This document shows, piece by piece, positions 1-25,799 of a DNA stretch of 64,000 nucleotides. The position numbers and the translations under genes are program-made. This stretch comes from Leptodactylus fallax (lineage: Eukaryota; Chordata; Amphibia; Anura; Leptodactylidae): contig CAMRHE010000655.1 of NCBI GenBank assembly GCA_947044405.1, positions 558,001 through 622,000 on the forward strand, written 5' to 3'. The stretch's first letter is position 1, and each line of letters starts with the position of its first letter. The notes beneath the pieces were generated by a model that did no database searches, was not told the origin of the DNA, and worked only from the letters and a program-made list of their open reading frames with translations.

Positions 1-149
1 ACAGTGTACAGAGCCAGAAGTGGTATACAGTGTATGGAGATATACACTGCAGTGGTGCAGCTCTGATCCCATCCACTTGGGCGGGCGGAGGGGCGCCCCC
101 GCCCATATTACTAATTTAGGGATTTTGGCTCCCAAAATCGGGTGTTTTG
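1..149. other. left flank, no gene seen
   Basis: The window starts in unique-looking sequence with short self-complementary stretches around the repeated word acagtgta. No coding potential or known repeat is recognised. The boundary with the retrotransposon to the right is obscured by homopolymer-rich sequence from about 130. Confidence 0.4.
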
Positions 150-1126
150 TTTGAGGGGGGGCCAATGTTGTTTTTTGTTTTTTTTGTTTGTATTAATTAT
201 TTATGATGTATATTTTTTTTTTTTTTTTTTTTTTTTAGCTACGAGTCTATGTTTTTTTGGTTTGGGGGGGGGGGGGAGACCCCCCCCCTTTTATGTCAGC
301 TTGCCTGTTCTGCAGACAGAATGTGAGCAGAGAAGCAGGAAGTGACGAGACAGAGAGCAGCAGCCATCTTGGCAAGTGTTGTATTGAACTGGTGTGGAGA
401 TTTTTCTGTACAGCTAAGCTGTATCTTGGTCCAGAGACAAACAGAGTGTAAAGAGACAACAGGACTAGTGAGTCCACGTGAAAGGAACTGTGCTCAGTGG
501 CTGATCAGTGAGACTGACATTATGACTGTGTATATGGATACCACAGATAGAGACTCGCAGTGCTGTTGATGTACTGGACGGCACCTGCTAAATCCCGGCT
601 TACATCCCAGCTCAGTGTATGGATTCGGCAGGACTGTCAGTGTGCTGAGTGGAATCTGCTGTTGGATTACATTGCATTCAGTTGGTTTCCCTGTCTGTTA
701 AAGAGGACTTCATTTCTCCCAAGATCCTGATAACCGTGAGGAGAGGACGCTTCACTATAAAAGAAAGGAACGACTTTGGGCCCCACCGCGCGCTTCTACG
801 GACTGTAAGCGGTCCACCTGGACCACTGGGGAAAAGGGGGTGCACCCAAATGTGAAGTCAGGGTCAGTTAGGGATAGTTTTGAGTATATTGTTCATTCAG
901 TGTCCATACTGCAGAAGTGGACAGAGTAAAAGTAGAAACCATTGCAGAATTTGCCTTGAAATTCTTCATGCTATATTGTATATTTTGCTTGTCTTTAGCC
1001 CTGTCATTTTACCTTTAACTAGCCTTTATTAACTTATAGTAAATATATATTTTTTTCTTGAACTACCGCGTGTGCGTTCATTTCTGGTTGCGGAGTCCAA
1101 ACCACCTGCCTTGCTCTCGGTTCACA
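150..1126 (+). repeat. 5' LTR (start degraded)
   Basis: The 3' LTR is 977 bp, which puts the start of this copy near 150. From about 280 onward it matches the 3' copy base for base as far as checked. A TATA box (TATAAAAG) lies at 756-763. A YY1-like word (gccatcttgg) lies near 363-372. Bases 160-278 correspond to 6349-6466 only loosely and consist of long T and G runs. The short reading frames in the LTR are not convincing genes. Confidence 0.85.
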
Positions 1127-1129
1127 AAT

Positions 1130-1149
1130 TGGCGTAGTCGGCAGGATCC
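1130..1149 (+). promoter_or_regulatory. primer binding site, tRNA-Ser type
   Basis: Three bases after the 5' LTR the sequence reads TGGCGTAGTCGGCAGGAT. This is complementary to the CCA-tailed 3' end of vertebrate tRNA-Ser(AGA) as I remember it. Minus-strand synthesis would be primed here. A tRNA database alignment would confirm the isoacceptor. Confidence 0.75.
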
Positions 1150-1159
1150 GCTTACCAGA

Positions 1160-2185
1160 ATGGACGGTGACGCACCCGTTAGGGAGAATGGTGCTGGAGG
1201 AAGAATGCCAGCAGGGGCTATAATGAGTCAGTTAGCTAAATTTGATGGCAATAATATGTCAGTGAGTATGTGGGTGGAACAGATACGAATGATACAGCGA
1301 ATGTACCAGACCGCACCAGAAGTACTAGTAGAGCTAGCAATATTGACATTACAAGGGGATGCTAAGACCACGGTGATACTGAGGCCATTTGAACAAAGGC
1401 AGACATTTGAGCAAGTAGTCCAGATTCTAGAAACCATCTATGGAGAAACTGCATTGCTGGGGTCTCTGCAGGCTCGGTTCTTCCAGAGGGTACAACAGGA
1501 GAATGAAAGCCTTCCCCAATATGCAAATGCCCTACAAGAACTGCTCCGAGATATTCAAAGGAAGGAAAGAGGGGGCTCGCCAGCCTTCTGTAACCCTGAT
1601 CGGACTCTCCGTGACCAGTTTGTCCTGGGGATACGTGACGGCAGTTTAACTGTGACTATGCAGGATTTTATACGACGAGAGACTGATGCTAAATTCCATG
1701 ATGTACAGGTAGAGGCCATCTCCCGTGCCAATAGTATGGTCCCGAGGCCCCAGACCGCAGTTGGAGTTACTTTGTCACAGGGGGCTAGTTCTGGCTCAGA
1801 GACAGTAGAAAAAGGGACGGTTAAAGAAATTCTCACAGTAATGCAGAAACTGCAAGAACAAATGGAACACTTGCACACTCGTTGTGATGAGCAGTCTATG
1901 AAAATTGCAGACTTCCAGAAGACTGGAGATGAAAGGGTGAGCCATCCACACCCAGCAAGTCAGAATCACCCACCACCCCGCTGGAGGGGTGAGGATAGGA
2001 CCTACCGAAGGGGTCCAAATCATTTAGTGCAGTGCTCAGGAGAAATCGAAGGGGCTTACCGAAGGGGCCCAAACAGATGGCCAGAACGACGGGGGATACG
2101 CTGCTGGGAGTGTGGACGGATGGGCCACGTTGCTGCTAGATGTCCAGAGCAGCGACAAACTTATGAGAGACCGCCGTTAAACTGA
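1160..2185 (+). CDS. gag: Gag polyprotein of Ty3/gypsy element
   Basis: The protein is 341 residues from the first ATG after the primer site. The reading frame is open further upstream into the LTR, but 1160 is the first Met downstream of the primer binding site. The N-terminal two thirds form a retrotransposon capsid-type region (motifs FDGNNMSVSMWVEQI, then LQARFFQRVQQ). A helical, possibly coiled-coil stretch follows (EILTVMQKLQEQMEHL). The C-terminal nucleocapsid is basic and rich in RRGPN repeats and ends with one CCHC zinc knuckle, CWECGRMGHVAARC. It packages element RNA into cytoplasmic particles. The frame stops with TGA at 2183-2185, directly after a slippery heptamer, and pol continues in the -1 frame. 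Confidence 0.9.
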   Translation: MDGDAPVRENGAGGRMPAGAIMSQLAKFDGNNMSVSMWVEQIRMIQRMYQTAPEVLVELAILTLQGDAKTTVILRPFEQRQTFEQVVQILETIYGETALLGSLQARFFQRVQQENESLPQYANALQELLRDIQRKERGGSPAFCNPDRTLRDQFVLGIRDGSLTVTMQDFIRRETDAKFHDVQVEAISRANSMVPRPQTAVGVTLSQGASSGSETVEKGTVKEILTVMQKLQEQMEHLHTRCDEQSMKIADFQKTGDERVSHPHPASQNHPPPRWRGEDRTYRRGPNHLVQCSGEIEGAYRRGPNRWPERRGIRCWECGRMGHVAARCPEQRQTYERPPLN

Positions 2186-2219
2186 AGTCCCCTGCTGCTG
2201 AAGGGCGTGTAGTAGGGGA
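2176..2219 (+). promoter_or_regulatory. -1 ribosomal frameshift signal between gag and pol
   Basis: Gag ends ...G TTA AAC TGA. The heptamer GTTAAAC (2176-2182) fits the X XXY YYZ slippery rule in its relaxed form, as in the nidovirus-type GUUAAAC, and sits immediately before the stop. Slipping back one base leads into the pol frame, which is open from 2167. Five bases after the heptamer a 6-bp stem can form: TCCCCT (2188-2193) with AGGGGA (2214-2219), with a 20-nt loop. Frame, spacing and stem all point to programmed -1 frameshifting; efficiency is untested. Confidence 0.75.
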
Positions 2220-2235
2220 GACTGACAAGGAGACT

Positions 2236-5200
2236 ATGTGGGGAGAATGCCCTGATGATGACCTGATCGCTGCAAGTCCTGTCATACAGGTGGAAATGGA
2301 GGGTATTCCGGTTACCGGGATGATTGACACGGGTTCCCAAGTAACGACCTTGAGTAGAGACTGTTATGAACGGTACTTCCGGCAACATGTGAAATATGAT
2401 CCCCATACATTCGTACGAGTGGTCGCAGCTAACCAGTTACCAGTTCCGGTCGTGGGAGTGGCCTGGATGAATGTCCGGGTATGTGGCCAAGATCTAGGTA
2501 GGAAAGGCATTGTGGTGGTACAGGAGTCACATGAAGTAAAGGTCCCTGTCATTTTGGGGATGAATGTGTTAAAACAATTAGATCAGATCCTCTTTGAAAA
2601 GAAAGGTCACGGTTATTGGAAAGAAACCACCACCCATCGGCCTACTCAAACAGCTTTCCAGCGGCTGATCCGGACATGTGGCTTACAGAAAAGTTCAGAT
2701 GCACAGCGTCCTCTGGCTCGAATTTCAGTTCCTTTGCATACAAAAGTTACACTGCCACCCAGTCGGGAGACAATAGTGTCCATGCCCGTAGGCACCTGTC
2801 GGAAACTAGAGGGCATAGCTGTGTTGGTAGAACCACTGCAGGCAGCCGAAGGAGGTGTTGATCCGCTAGTGGCCCGTTCCTTGGCAATAGTTCGCAATGG
2901 AAGAGTACCACTTCGATGTGTAAACACTCAGGACCAGAGTGTGGACCTGACCCCAGGGAGGCTGCTGGCTAACATCTATGTGACTCCGGAGGAAGTAAGG
3001 AAAGTAACTCCAATGCAGCTGAAGCCGACTGAAAGGGATGAGTGGACCGTAACTGTGTCCATGGGAGAAGATGAGGAACCCACCTCTGAATGGAATGGCT
3101 GTGCAATTCGAGAACAGATGAAGATGGATGTAAGTTCATGTTCTCTGGAATGGGTGCAGAAGGTAGATGAGCTGTTGTGGGAGAACCAAGCCACCTTTGC
3201 ACGGTATGCTGAAGATTTTGGATGTACCACAGGGATCTACCATGAGATTCCCACAGGAGACACCCCTCCAATTAGAGAGCGCTACCGACAAATTCCTCCA
3301 CAGTTGTATCAGGAAGTGAAAGAACTGTTAGCTAAGATGCTACAGGGTGGGATCATCCAAGAAAGCCAGAGTCCCTGGGCGGCTCCTGTGGTGTTAGTAA
3401 GAAAAAAAGATGGGTCCATCCGATTTTGCGTAGACTATCGGAAGTTAAACGCTTGCACCGTACGAGATTCCTACCCCTTGCCACGGATTGAGGAGTCCCT
3501 CTCAGCGCTAGGGAGAGCCCGGTACTTCTCCTCACTAGATCTGGCTAGTGGGTATTGGCAGGTGCCGATGGCCACAAAAGACAAGGAGAAGACGGCATTC
3601 ATCTTGCCCATGGGACTATACGAATTTAACCGGATGCCCTTCGGGTTGACAAATGCACCCGGAATGTTTCAGCGGTTGATGGAGAAATGTCTCGGTGACT
3701 TCAACTTTGAGTTCACTCTCATCTACTTGGATGACATTATAGTGTATTCTGCGACCTTTGAAGACCATCTCCACCAGTTGGGGCAAGTATTTCGAAGATT
3801 GCGGGAACATGGGCTCAAATTGAAACCCAGTAAATGTCGGTTGTTCCAATCTGAAATTGATTACTTGGGTCACCGCGTATCAGGAGAAGGGGTGAGACCA
3901 TCAAGAGACAAGATAGCGGCTGTTCAAGATTGGCCGATACCGACTACCCTGCGAGAAGTGAGGGCGTTCCTTGGAGTAGCCGGTTACTATCGACGGTTTA
4001 TTAAGGATTTCGCCAAGGTAGCAGCACCACTTAATGCTCTCCTACGAGGCACATCCGGTGGTCCAAAGAACCGGTCCGTGAAGTGGGGACCTGAACAGGA
4101 ACAAGCCTTCCAGGCATTGAAGGATGCACTGACAACAGCCCCAATCTTGGCATATGCTGATTACCACTTGCCGTTCCAGCTATATACAGATGCAAGCCTG
4201 TATGGTCTTGGAGCAGTGCTTTCCCAGCTTCAGGATGGCCAGGAGAGGGTCATAGCGTACGGCAGCCGGTCTTTGAGAGATTCTGAAAGAAACCCCGAGA
4301 ATTATAGTTCATTTAAATTGGAGCTGTTGGCACTGGTATGGGCCATGACCGAGAAATTCTCTGAATATTTGACCGGTGCTGAAGTTTTAGTACTGACTGA
4401 CAACAACCCACTAGCTCACCTGGAAAATGCCAAGCTCGGGGCGTTAGAGCAGAGGTGGATAGCCCGAATGTCTACATTCAATTACCGCATTAAGTATCGG
4501 TCCAAGACAGAGAACCAGAATGCTGACGGACTTTCTAGGGTAACTGCCCAGACCCCCACAGAAGACGTGGATCATGAGTTGGAGCATGTGGAGGTGCCCG
4601 ATTTCAGCAGATTTTCACAGGCCTTGACCGCCACTAATCAGTTTGAGATGGAGGGGACTGAAATGGCTCCTTTCTTTGGTCCCTCACGACAGGAATGGGC
4701 ACAGATACAACAGACCCATGAGGGGCTGGCGCAGATGATCAAGTGTGTTGAGAAAGGCCAGAAGCCCTGTAGAGAGGAAAGAGAACGACTGACACGTGAG
4801 ATATTATCTGTTTTGAGTCAGTGGGAAAAGTTGGAGATGAAAAATGGAGTGCTATGCCGAAAGGTCTATTTACCTTCTGAGATCGACATTCGATACCAAA
4901 TTGTGGTGCCTAGTGAACTGGCTCGCTCCTTGGCAGTTGAGGCTCATAATAAGAATGGACATTTTGGTCATGAGAAGACCTTTCGTTGGTTACAGCGACT
5001 GATTTACTGCCCTGGTCTTCGTCAAATGGTCGAAGAAGTATGCCGCAGCTGTCGAACTTGTGAGATCCATAAGGCAATAGAACAGAGAGCTCCCCTGCAA
5101 ACCATCGTGACCCAGGAACCTTTAGAAATCGTCATGATAGACTATCTAATGGTGGGCCCATCCAATAGCGGACACCAGTATTGCCTCGTAATGGTGGATC

Positions 5201-6324
5201 ACTTCACCAAATTTGCGGTGGTAACCGCCACCAAGGACCAGACAGCTGAGTCAGCAGCTCGTGCTCTGTGCCAAGATTTCATTCGAGTATATGGGTGCCC
5301 CCAACGCATCCACTCCGACCAGGGCGCCTGCTTTGAGGGACACGTAATGAAAGAAGTTCAACGTATCTACGGGATAAAGAAGTCGCACACGACTCCATAC
5401 CACCCTCAGGGAAATGGGGCCTGTGAAAGATTCAACAGAACTCTGCTACAGATGCTGCGGACTCTGGAGGAAGACAAGAAGTTACAGTGGCCTCAGTTCT
5501 TGTCTGAAATGGTGTGGGCCTATAACAATCAGGTCCATTCTACAACGGGGTACTCTCCTTATACACTTCTCTTTGGGCGGTCTGGGCGAAGTATAGGAGA
5601 ATTACAGTTGAATGATGTGGATGGGTTCCCTCCGAGGGATCCAACCTCTTGGGTGCGGGCGCATCGGCAGAGACTTGAGACGATCCATCGATTGGTGCGG
5701 CAGCGCCTGCAAGAACATCCCCATCCTGATAAGACCCCAGTGCAAGAAGCACCATTGCAACCAGGCGACCTGGTGCTAGTTCGTGTCAAGAAACCCCAAG
5801 GGAAATTGGAAAGCAGATGGGAGGCTTTGCCGTATCGTGTTGTTGGCCGCAAGTATGCGAATGGGCCAGTGTACCAGGTCCAGAAAGAAGGAACTGATTG
5901 TGTTCGAGTACTTCACCGAAATATGTTGCGCCTGTGTCATTCTGAAGGGACAAATCACGATGGGCCTGCCAATGTGAATGAGCTCCCACAGTCAGAGAAT
6001 GGAGGTGCGGAATGGGCCTCCGACGAGGAGGATGATTGTTGGCCGATCCCTGCTCCTGGGGATGTTCCACCTGTGACTACTGTATCTCCGGCCTGTGCCC
6101 CCTCTGGTGCGGAATCCGCTGGTCCTTCTCAGCCCATAGCTGCAGCACCCCATAATATACCACCGGTCCTCAGACGGACCACTAGGCCAAATGCTGGTAT
6201 TCCCCCTGTTCGGTATGCGCAGGATGAGTTTGTTTGGCCTGCCATACATCGGTATACTACCACCCTGTGCATAAAAGTACAACCCTCTGGATATACAGTC
6301 ATAGGCAGGGACTGCCAATCTTAA
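2236..6324 (+). CDS. pol: Pol polyprotein (protease, RT, RNase H, integrase)
   Basis: The protein is 1362 residues from the first ATG at 2236; made by frameshift it would begin at 2182 and gain about 18 residues. Domains in order: aspartic protease with DTGSQ at residue 31; reverse transcriptase from about 340 to 560 with the catalytic YLDD at about 497-500; RNase H starting with TDAS near 651; integrase with an HHCC zinc finger (HNKNGHFGH ... CRSCRTC) near 905-945. The integrase catalytic triad is D969, D1028, E1064, giving the DD35E spacing. A GPY/F-like module (WEALPYRVVG) follows, and no chromodomain is seen. All catalytic residues looked for are present and there is no internal stop, so the enzyme is predicted functional. 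It copies element RNA into DNA and inserts it in the nucleus. Confidence 0.95.
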   Translation: MWGECPDDDLIAASPVIQVEMEGIPVTGMIDTGSQVTTLSRDCYERYFRQHVKYDPHTFVRVVAANQLPVPVVGVAWMNVRVCGQDLGRKGIVVVQESHEVKVPVILGMNVLKQLDQILFEKKGHGYWKETTTHRPTQTAFQRLIRTCGLQKSSDAQRPLARISVPLHTKVTLPPSRETIVSMPVGTCRKLEGIAVLVEPLQAAEGGVDPLVARSLAIVRNGRVPLRCVNTQDQSVDLTPGRLLANIYVTPEEVRKVTPMQLKPTERDEWTVTVSMGEDEEPTSEWNGCAIREQMKMDVSSCSLEWVQKVDELLWENQATFARYAEDFGCTTGIYHEIPTGDTPPIRERYRQIPPQLYQEVKELLAKMLQGGIIQESQSPWAAPVVLVRKKDGSIRFCVDYRKLNACTVRDSYPLPRIEESLSALGRARYFSSLDLASGYWQVPMATKDKEKTAFILPMGLYEFNRMPFGLTNAPGMFQRLMEKCLGDFNFEFTLIYLDDIIVYSATFEDHLHQLGQVFRRLREHGLKLKPSKCRLFQSEIDYLGHRVSGEGVRPSRDKIAAVQDWPIPTTLREVRAFLGVAGYYRRFIKDFAKVAAPLNALLRGTSGGPKNRSVKWGPEQEQAFQALKDALTTAPILAYADYHLPFQLYTDASLYGLGAVLSQLQDGQERVIAYGSRSLRDSERNPENYSSFKLELLALVWAMTEKFSEYLTGAEVLVLTDNNPLAHLENAKLGALEQRWIARMSTFNYRIKYRSKTENQNADGLSRVTAQTPTEDVDHELEHVEVPDFSRFSQALTATNQFEMEGTEMAPFFGPSRQEWAQIQQTHEGLAQMIKCVEKGQKPCREERERLTREILSVLSQWEKLEMKNGVLCRKVYLPSEIDIRYQIVVPSELARSLAVEAHNKNGHFGHEKTFRWLQRLIYCPGLRQMVEEVCRSCRTCEIHKAIEQRAPLQTIVTQEPLEIVMIDYLMVGPSNSGHQYCLVMVDHFTKFAVVTATKDQTAESAARALCQDFIRVYGCPQRIHSDQGACFEGHVMKEVQRIYGIKKSHTTPYHPQGNGACERFNRTLLQMLRTLEEDKKLQWPQFLSEMVWAYNNQVHSTTGYSPYTLLFGRSGRSIGELQLNDVDGFPPRDPTSWVRAHRQRLETIHRLVRQRLQEHPHPDKTPVQEAPLQPGDLVLVRVKKPQGKLESRWEALPYRVVGRKYANGPVYQVQKEGTDCVRVLHRNMLRLCHSEGTNHDGPANVNELPQSENGGAEWASDEEDDCWPIPAPGDVPPVTTVSPACAPSGAESAGPSQPIAAAPHNIPPVLRRTTRPNAGIPPVRYAQDEFVWPAIHRYTTTLCIKVQPSGYTVIGRDCQS

Positions 6325-6337
6325 AGTGGGGGGGAAT
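6323..6337 (+). promoter_or_regulatory. polypurine tract
   Basis: The purine run aaagtgggggggaat lies between the pol stop and the 3' LTR, where plus-strand DNA synthesis is primed in LTR retroelements. The adjoining LTR begins with TG two bases later. Confidence 0.75.
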
Positions 6338-6338
6338 A

Positions 6339-7315
6339 TGTAAGAGACAGCCAATGTTGTCTTAAGCTTCATTTGTCTGTATAAACTGTTAATGTTGAAT
6401 GTATTTCTGTGATTCTGTTCCTTTAAGACAGCAGCCATTGTAATTGTGACATGATGCTGGAGTGAGACCCCCCCCCCTTTTATGTCAGCTTGCCTGTTCT
6501 GCAGACAGAATGTGAGCAGAGAAGCAGGAAGTGACGAGACAGAGAGCAGCAGCCATCTTGGCAAGTGTTGTATTGAACTGGTGTGGAGATTTTTCTGTAC
6601 AGCTAAGCTGTATCTTGGTCCAGAGACAAACAGAGTGTAAAGAGACAACAGGACTAGTGAGTCCACGTGAAAGGAACTGTGCTCAGTGGCTGATCAGTGA
6701 GACTGACATTATGACTGTGTATATGGATACCACAGATAGAGACTCGCAGTGCTGTTGATGTACTGGACGGCACCTGCTAAATCCCGGCTTACATCCCAGC
6801 TCAGTGTATGGATTCGGCAGGACTGTCAGTGTGCTGAGTGGAATCTGCTGTTGGATTACATTGCATTCAGTTGGTTTCCCTGTCTGTTAAAGAGGACTTC
6901 ATTTCTCCCAAGATCCTGATAACCGTGAGGAGAGGACGCTTCACTATAAAAGAAAGGAACGACTTTGGGCCCCACCGCGCGCTTCTACGGACTGTAAGCG
7001 GTCCACCTGGACCACTGGGGAAAAGGGGGTGCACCCAAATGTGAAGTCAGGGTCAGTTAGGGATAGTTTTGAGTATATTGTTCATTCAGTGTCCATACTG
7101 CAGAAGTGGACAGAGTAAAAGTAGAAACCATTGCAGAATTTGCCTTGAAATTCTTCATGCTATATTGTATATTTTGCTTGTCTTTAGCCCTGTCATTTTA
7201 CCTTTAACTAGCCTTTATTAACTTATAGTAAATATATATTTTTTTCTTGAACTACCGCGTGTGCGTTCATTTCTGGTTGCGGAGTCCAAACCACCTGCCT
7301 TGCTCTCGGTTCACA
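6339..7315 (+). repeat. 3' LTR
   Basis: Begins TGTAAGAGACAG and ends CTCGGTTCACA. It is the clean reference copy of the LTR. It contains the same TATA box as the 5' copy near 6945 and a run of C at 6469-6478. It matches 280-1126 with no differences noticed. Confidence 0.92.
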
Positions 7316-7399
7316 CAGTATCGAGACCAAGAGTCAGACTCCCACCCATCTGATACTGATCCTGTGGATAAGTCATGAGTAGCCATTAACTGTGGGTCT

Positions 7400-7560
7400 C
7401 GGACAACTCCTTTAATACAGACCCCAGACCAGCACCCCCTTAATATTGGCTCCAGACCAGATCCCCCTAAATACAGTAGATACAAACCCCAGATCAGACC
7501 CACTTAATACAGATCCAAGACCAAACTATTCTTATTATAGTCCCCAGACCGAACCACACT
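7400..7560. repeat. degenerate ~35-bp tandem repeat
   Basis: Roughly five imperfect copies of a unit like cagaccagatccccctaaata follow one another. There is no coding potential. Confidence 0.55.
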
Positions 7561-7561
7561 T

Positions 7562-7830
7562 AAGCTGGCCATACACGTTAGATTTTTGTCAGCCAAAATG
7601 GCCAATTTAGGCTACTGGGTTAGTTAATGCCATGAACGTCTGACAAAACCAGATTGGTCATGCTGGATATCTTCGACCAGTTGTCTTTTGGCCGTTCATT
7701 GGCCAACCTGTGCAGACTCCCTGCCCTCGATATTGATAGTGGGATCATTCATACAAACAATCCCATCATCAATTGGATGGCCACATGACAGCCATCCGAA
7801 ATCTATTCTGTATGGCTGGCATAATTAAGA
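7562..7830. mobile_element. short inverted-repeat MITE
   Basis: The left end reads aagctggccatacac and the right end gtatggctggcataa, forming terminal inverted repeats about 15 bp long around 240 bp of non-coding DNA. A diverged partial copy of the left end occurs at about 12968-13080. The superfamily is not certain. Confidence 0.6.
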
Positions 7831-8114
7831 CCGAAAACAGGAGGGTCAGAAAATCACCTCTCCTTGTTCCTGCAGTCCTCCTAATCCTGGATGTCCCACA
7901 GACAACATCCTGACACCCGCACAGGTGCCTGAGAGTGCAGAGGACTGCGAGTAGAGGTGAGTATATGACAACCTGATACCTCTCAGGTCCTGGTAATGCC
8001 ATATTAAAGAAATTCTGCTATATGTACAGGACATGTAGGGGACATGACATTGCTGGATTACACGGTTACTACTTGTACTCGCAGAGCGGAGACCTCTCCC
8101 TTCTATTTCTGCAG

Positions 8115-23387
<15,273 letters not shown>

Positions 23388-25790
23388 AAAGTTCCGTATT
23401 TCTATGACTAGTTTTAGTGTATTTAAAGTCTCGCCCCTCCATTGTAACAGCATAGACATAGTCCCGTTACTATTACATATCTCTGATGCATTTATGTTAT
23501 TTTTACATCTTACAGCTCTCCTTAAAAGAAATGTATCGGCAATTTTTAAATTTATTTATTAAAACTAGATAGTGAAAAATATCTATTTTTATTTTCAGAG
23601 TGTAGATTTTTGTATTCTATTTTCTATAAATGTACATCATGGGGGCTGCCATCTTGCCTAAGCTTCTCCTCTGTTCTCTTAACAGCATTTAGTGATATGC
23701 TTTACAGTATAGTCATGGCCATAGGGAGCAATAGACTGAAGCTGACTCATTGAGGTCTATGGGAGAGTTTTCTAGACATGATCTATATGGGGATGGGGAG
23801 TAGATAAGTTGTGACATCATCTGTTGTCAGTGGTGGATACAATGATGGGTCAGGGGTGTTATCTATAGATGTGTTACCATCTAGTGTAATCCTATCTGTG
23901 ATGTAAATAAGAGGACCGCTGCAATTAAAACCCCTACAGAACTGGCAAGTATCAGTCTATTATTAGGTTTAGTGGCTTAGTACTAATTACTTAAAATAGA
24001 GATAGTGACATGGAAAATGAAAAACAAAATAATCAAAAATTCCTTAAAAATATGTGTTAAAAAATAGGCCATTTTTGGTAAAATATTCCCTTCAAGAGTT
24101 ATTATTAGGATGTGTGCATTCAGGTAACAGCCTGTCTTGGTGACCACTACTACAAGTACTAACAAAGTCACAGGAAGTTCTATCTGCTACACAAGTGACT
24201 TCCTCTACATGCCACATAGGGCTGTATTTTCATCCTAACAGTATCAGAATAGGAAGAACAAGAAGACAACCTAAAAATAGGATGGGGAGATCTTATCTAC
24301 TGGCCCCGAAGACTGAAGTGCTGCATTCATAGAAGAATAGATACCCATGTAAAAGGAAATCTAAACTTTCCTCAAATGGACTGTGCTTTTTTAGTCAAAA
24401 TTAAAGTTTTAAAGTATGGTTCTGGAAGAAAGGTTTCTCATGAATATATAATCTCATGGCAGCCCTGGAGCGCCTTCCCACGACTTTGTCACTAGGATTT
24501 ATCCTCGGTAAATTTATCTTCAGTGGGTTATACCACTGTACCCCAACTTGGCTGCCTTCTGGGTCTTTATTTGCTCCCTTGCCTCTACTTTCTTGTCTTC
24601 CTTACCTTTTTTTTTGATGTCCATGTTGCATAGTATAGAGGCAACGTCATTGTTATGGGCCCTTGGAAGGAGTGGATCCGGGCCACCTACCTACATTGAC
24701 TCTACATCCTTAGCAAACATGGGGCATGCAACTGGCCCAAAGGACATGGATGGGACAAACACCCTTTTGTGCTGGCTAGCAAAATTCTCATAATGAAGGC
24801 CTAATTTGACTTTTGTTATGGAGTCCTGTTATGTACACCATTGTTTGTCCCACTTTGTTTGTCTTTTATGTTTCCCAATACATATTAACATATTATGATT
24901 TGTTTTTTACCCTTGTGCGTAGAGGTTTCTAGGGTTGTAATACTTTCAATCATGTTATATTTTCTAGCTTAAATTTTACAATTAAATTTAATGTATTTTT
25001 ATATATTTCTAAAAAAATGTGATGTTTTATCATTTTGTTTTACCCTTCTGACAGTAATAATAAAAACGATTGGCTTTGGCCAAGGATGTTTTACTGCAAG
25101 ATCATTTTAATTATATTTTTCATCTTTTATTCATTTTCAGAATTCAATAAATAGGATCTGTAAATAACCCAATTATTCTGTCTCATTTTTAGTTACATTT
25201 GGAATTTTTTGACATTGTAATGTGTATTACTTTTTTTCAATACGTTATTATAATATATGTTTCAGACGGTCTGTTGTGGATTGAGAGGGTTTACTGTGCA
25301 AGGTCTGGTAGTAATAAAATGGTAATTAGAGCAATTTCTGGTCTAAAACAAAAAACATATTTTTTACTGCTCCTAAAATAGAAAGTCTGTGAAAGTGATG
25401 TAAGAGTATTTGGTGAATCTTATGGCATCCATGTAAAACTGCCTAAGGACATTGTTACACAGTAGGGGCTGAATTACGTACAAGTTCATGAGTTGTACAA
25501 AGGTGTAATGTGGCATTTGAAAAAAGCAGTCTCTCTATGGTACCTCCATGTGCCTCCGATTTCATAAAAAGGCTATGGAATACTCCATCAGATGCCACAC
25601 TATGGAAGCACTACTTGTAGACTATCTGTGTAAAACCAGGCCATATATAGCCTGGCACATGGAGTACTTGGAGATGGAACCAAAGGCATGGTGTATACCA
25701 CCGTGCATGCCTCCAATTGGATTGTATGGAGTTTTTACTTCTATAGTAGGGTGTTTTTATTCTAGCAAATGTTCCTAGAACCCCCAGTTA
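23388..25790. other. ANGPTL5 3' UTR and downstream DNA
   Basis: No further coding region is recognised. Part of this is ANGPTL5 3' UTR. Candidate poly(A) signals include AATAAA at about 25146 and aataataaaaa near 25057, but the true end cannot be set from sequence alone. Confidence 0.5.
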
Positions 25791-25799
25791 CTAGTTTAT

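Larger units (their letters stand above)
150..7315 (+). mobile_element. Ty3/gypsy LTR retrotransposon, near full length
   Basis: This is a complete-looking LTR retrotransposon: 5' LTR, tRNA-Ser primer binding site, gag, pol, polypurine tract, 3' LTR. Pol has the order protease, reverse transcriptase, RNase H, integrase, which defines the Ty3/gypsy group; no envelope or chromodomain is seen. The two LTRs appear identical by eye from about 280 to 1126 and from 6468 to 7315, and both ORFs are open, so the insertion is recent. The exception is the first 125 or so bases of the 5' LTR, which are replaced by runs of T and G. The 3' LTR starts TGTAAGAG and ends TTCACA. A target duplication could not be confirmed, because the left end is damaged and the right flank reads cagta. 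Confidence 0.93.

Noticed and set aside
142..1057. Small ORFs in the LTRs, repeated at 6531-7044
   Set aside because: They occur in both LTRs only because the LTRs are copies; no domain or coding signal is seen.
7876..7956. Exon-like block with good acceptor (tgttcctgcag) and donor (gaggtgagt) just upstream of the first ANGPTL5 exon
   Set aside because: In the frame required by the next exon it contains a TGA, and no frame resembles the ANGPTL5 linker region.
24548..24793. 81-codon ORF in the ANGPTL5 downstream region
   Set aside because: No recognisable domain, no splice context, and a composition like the surrounding non-coding DNA.
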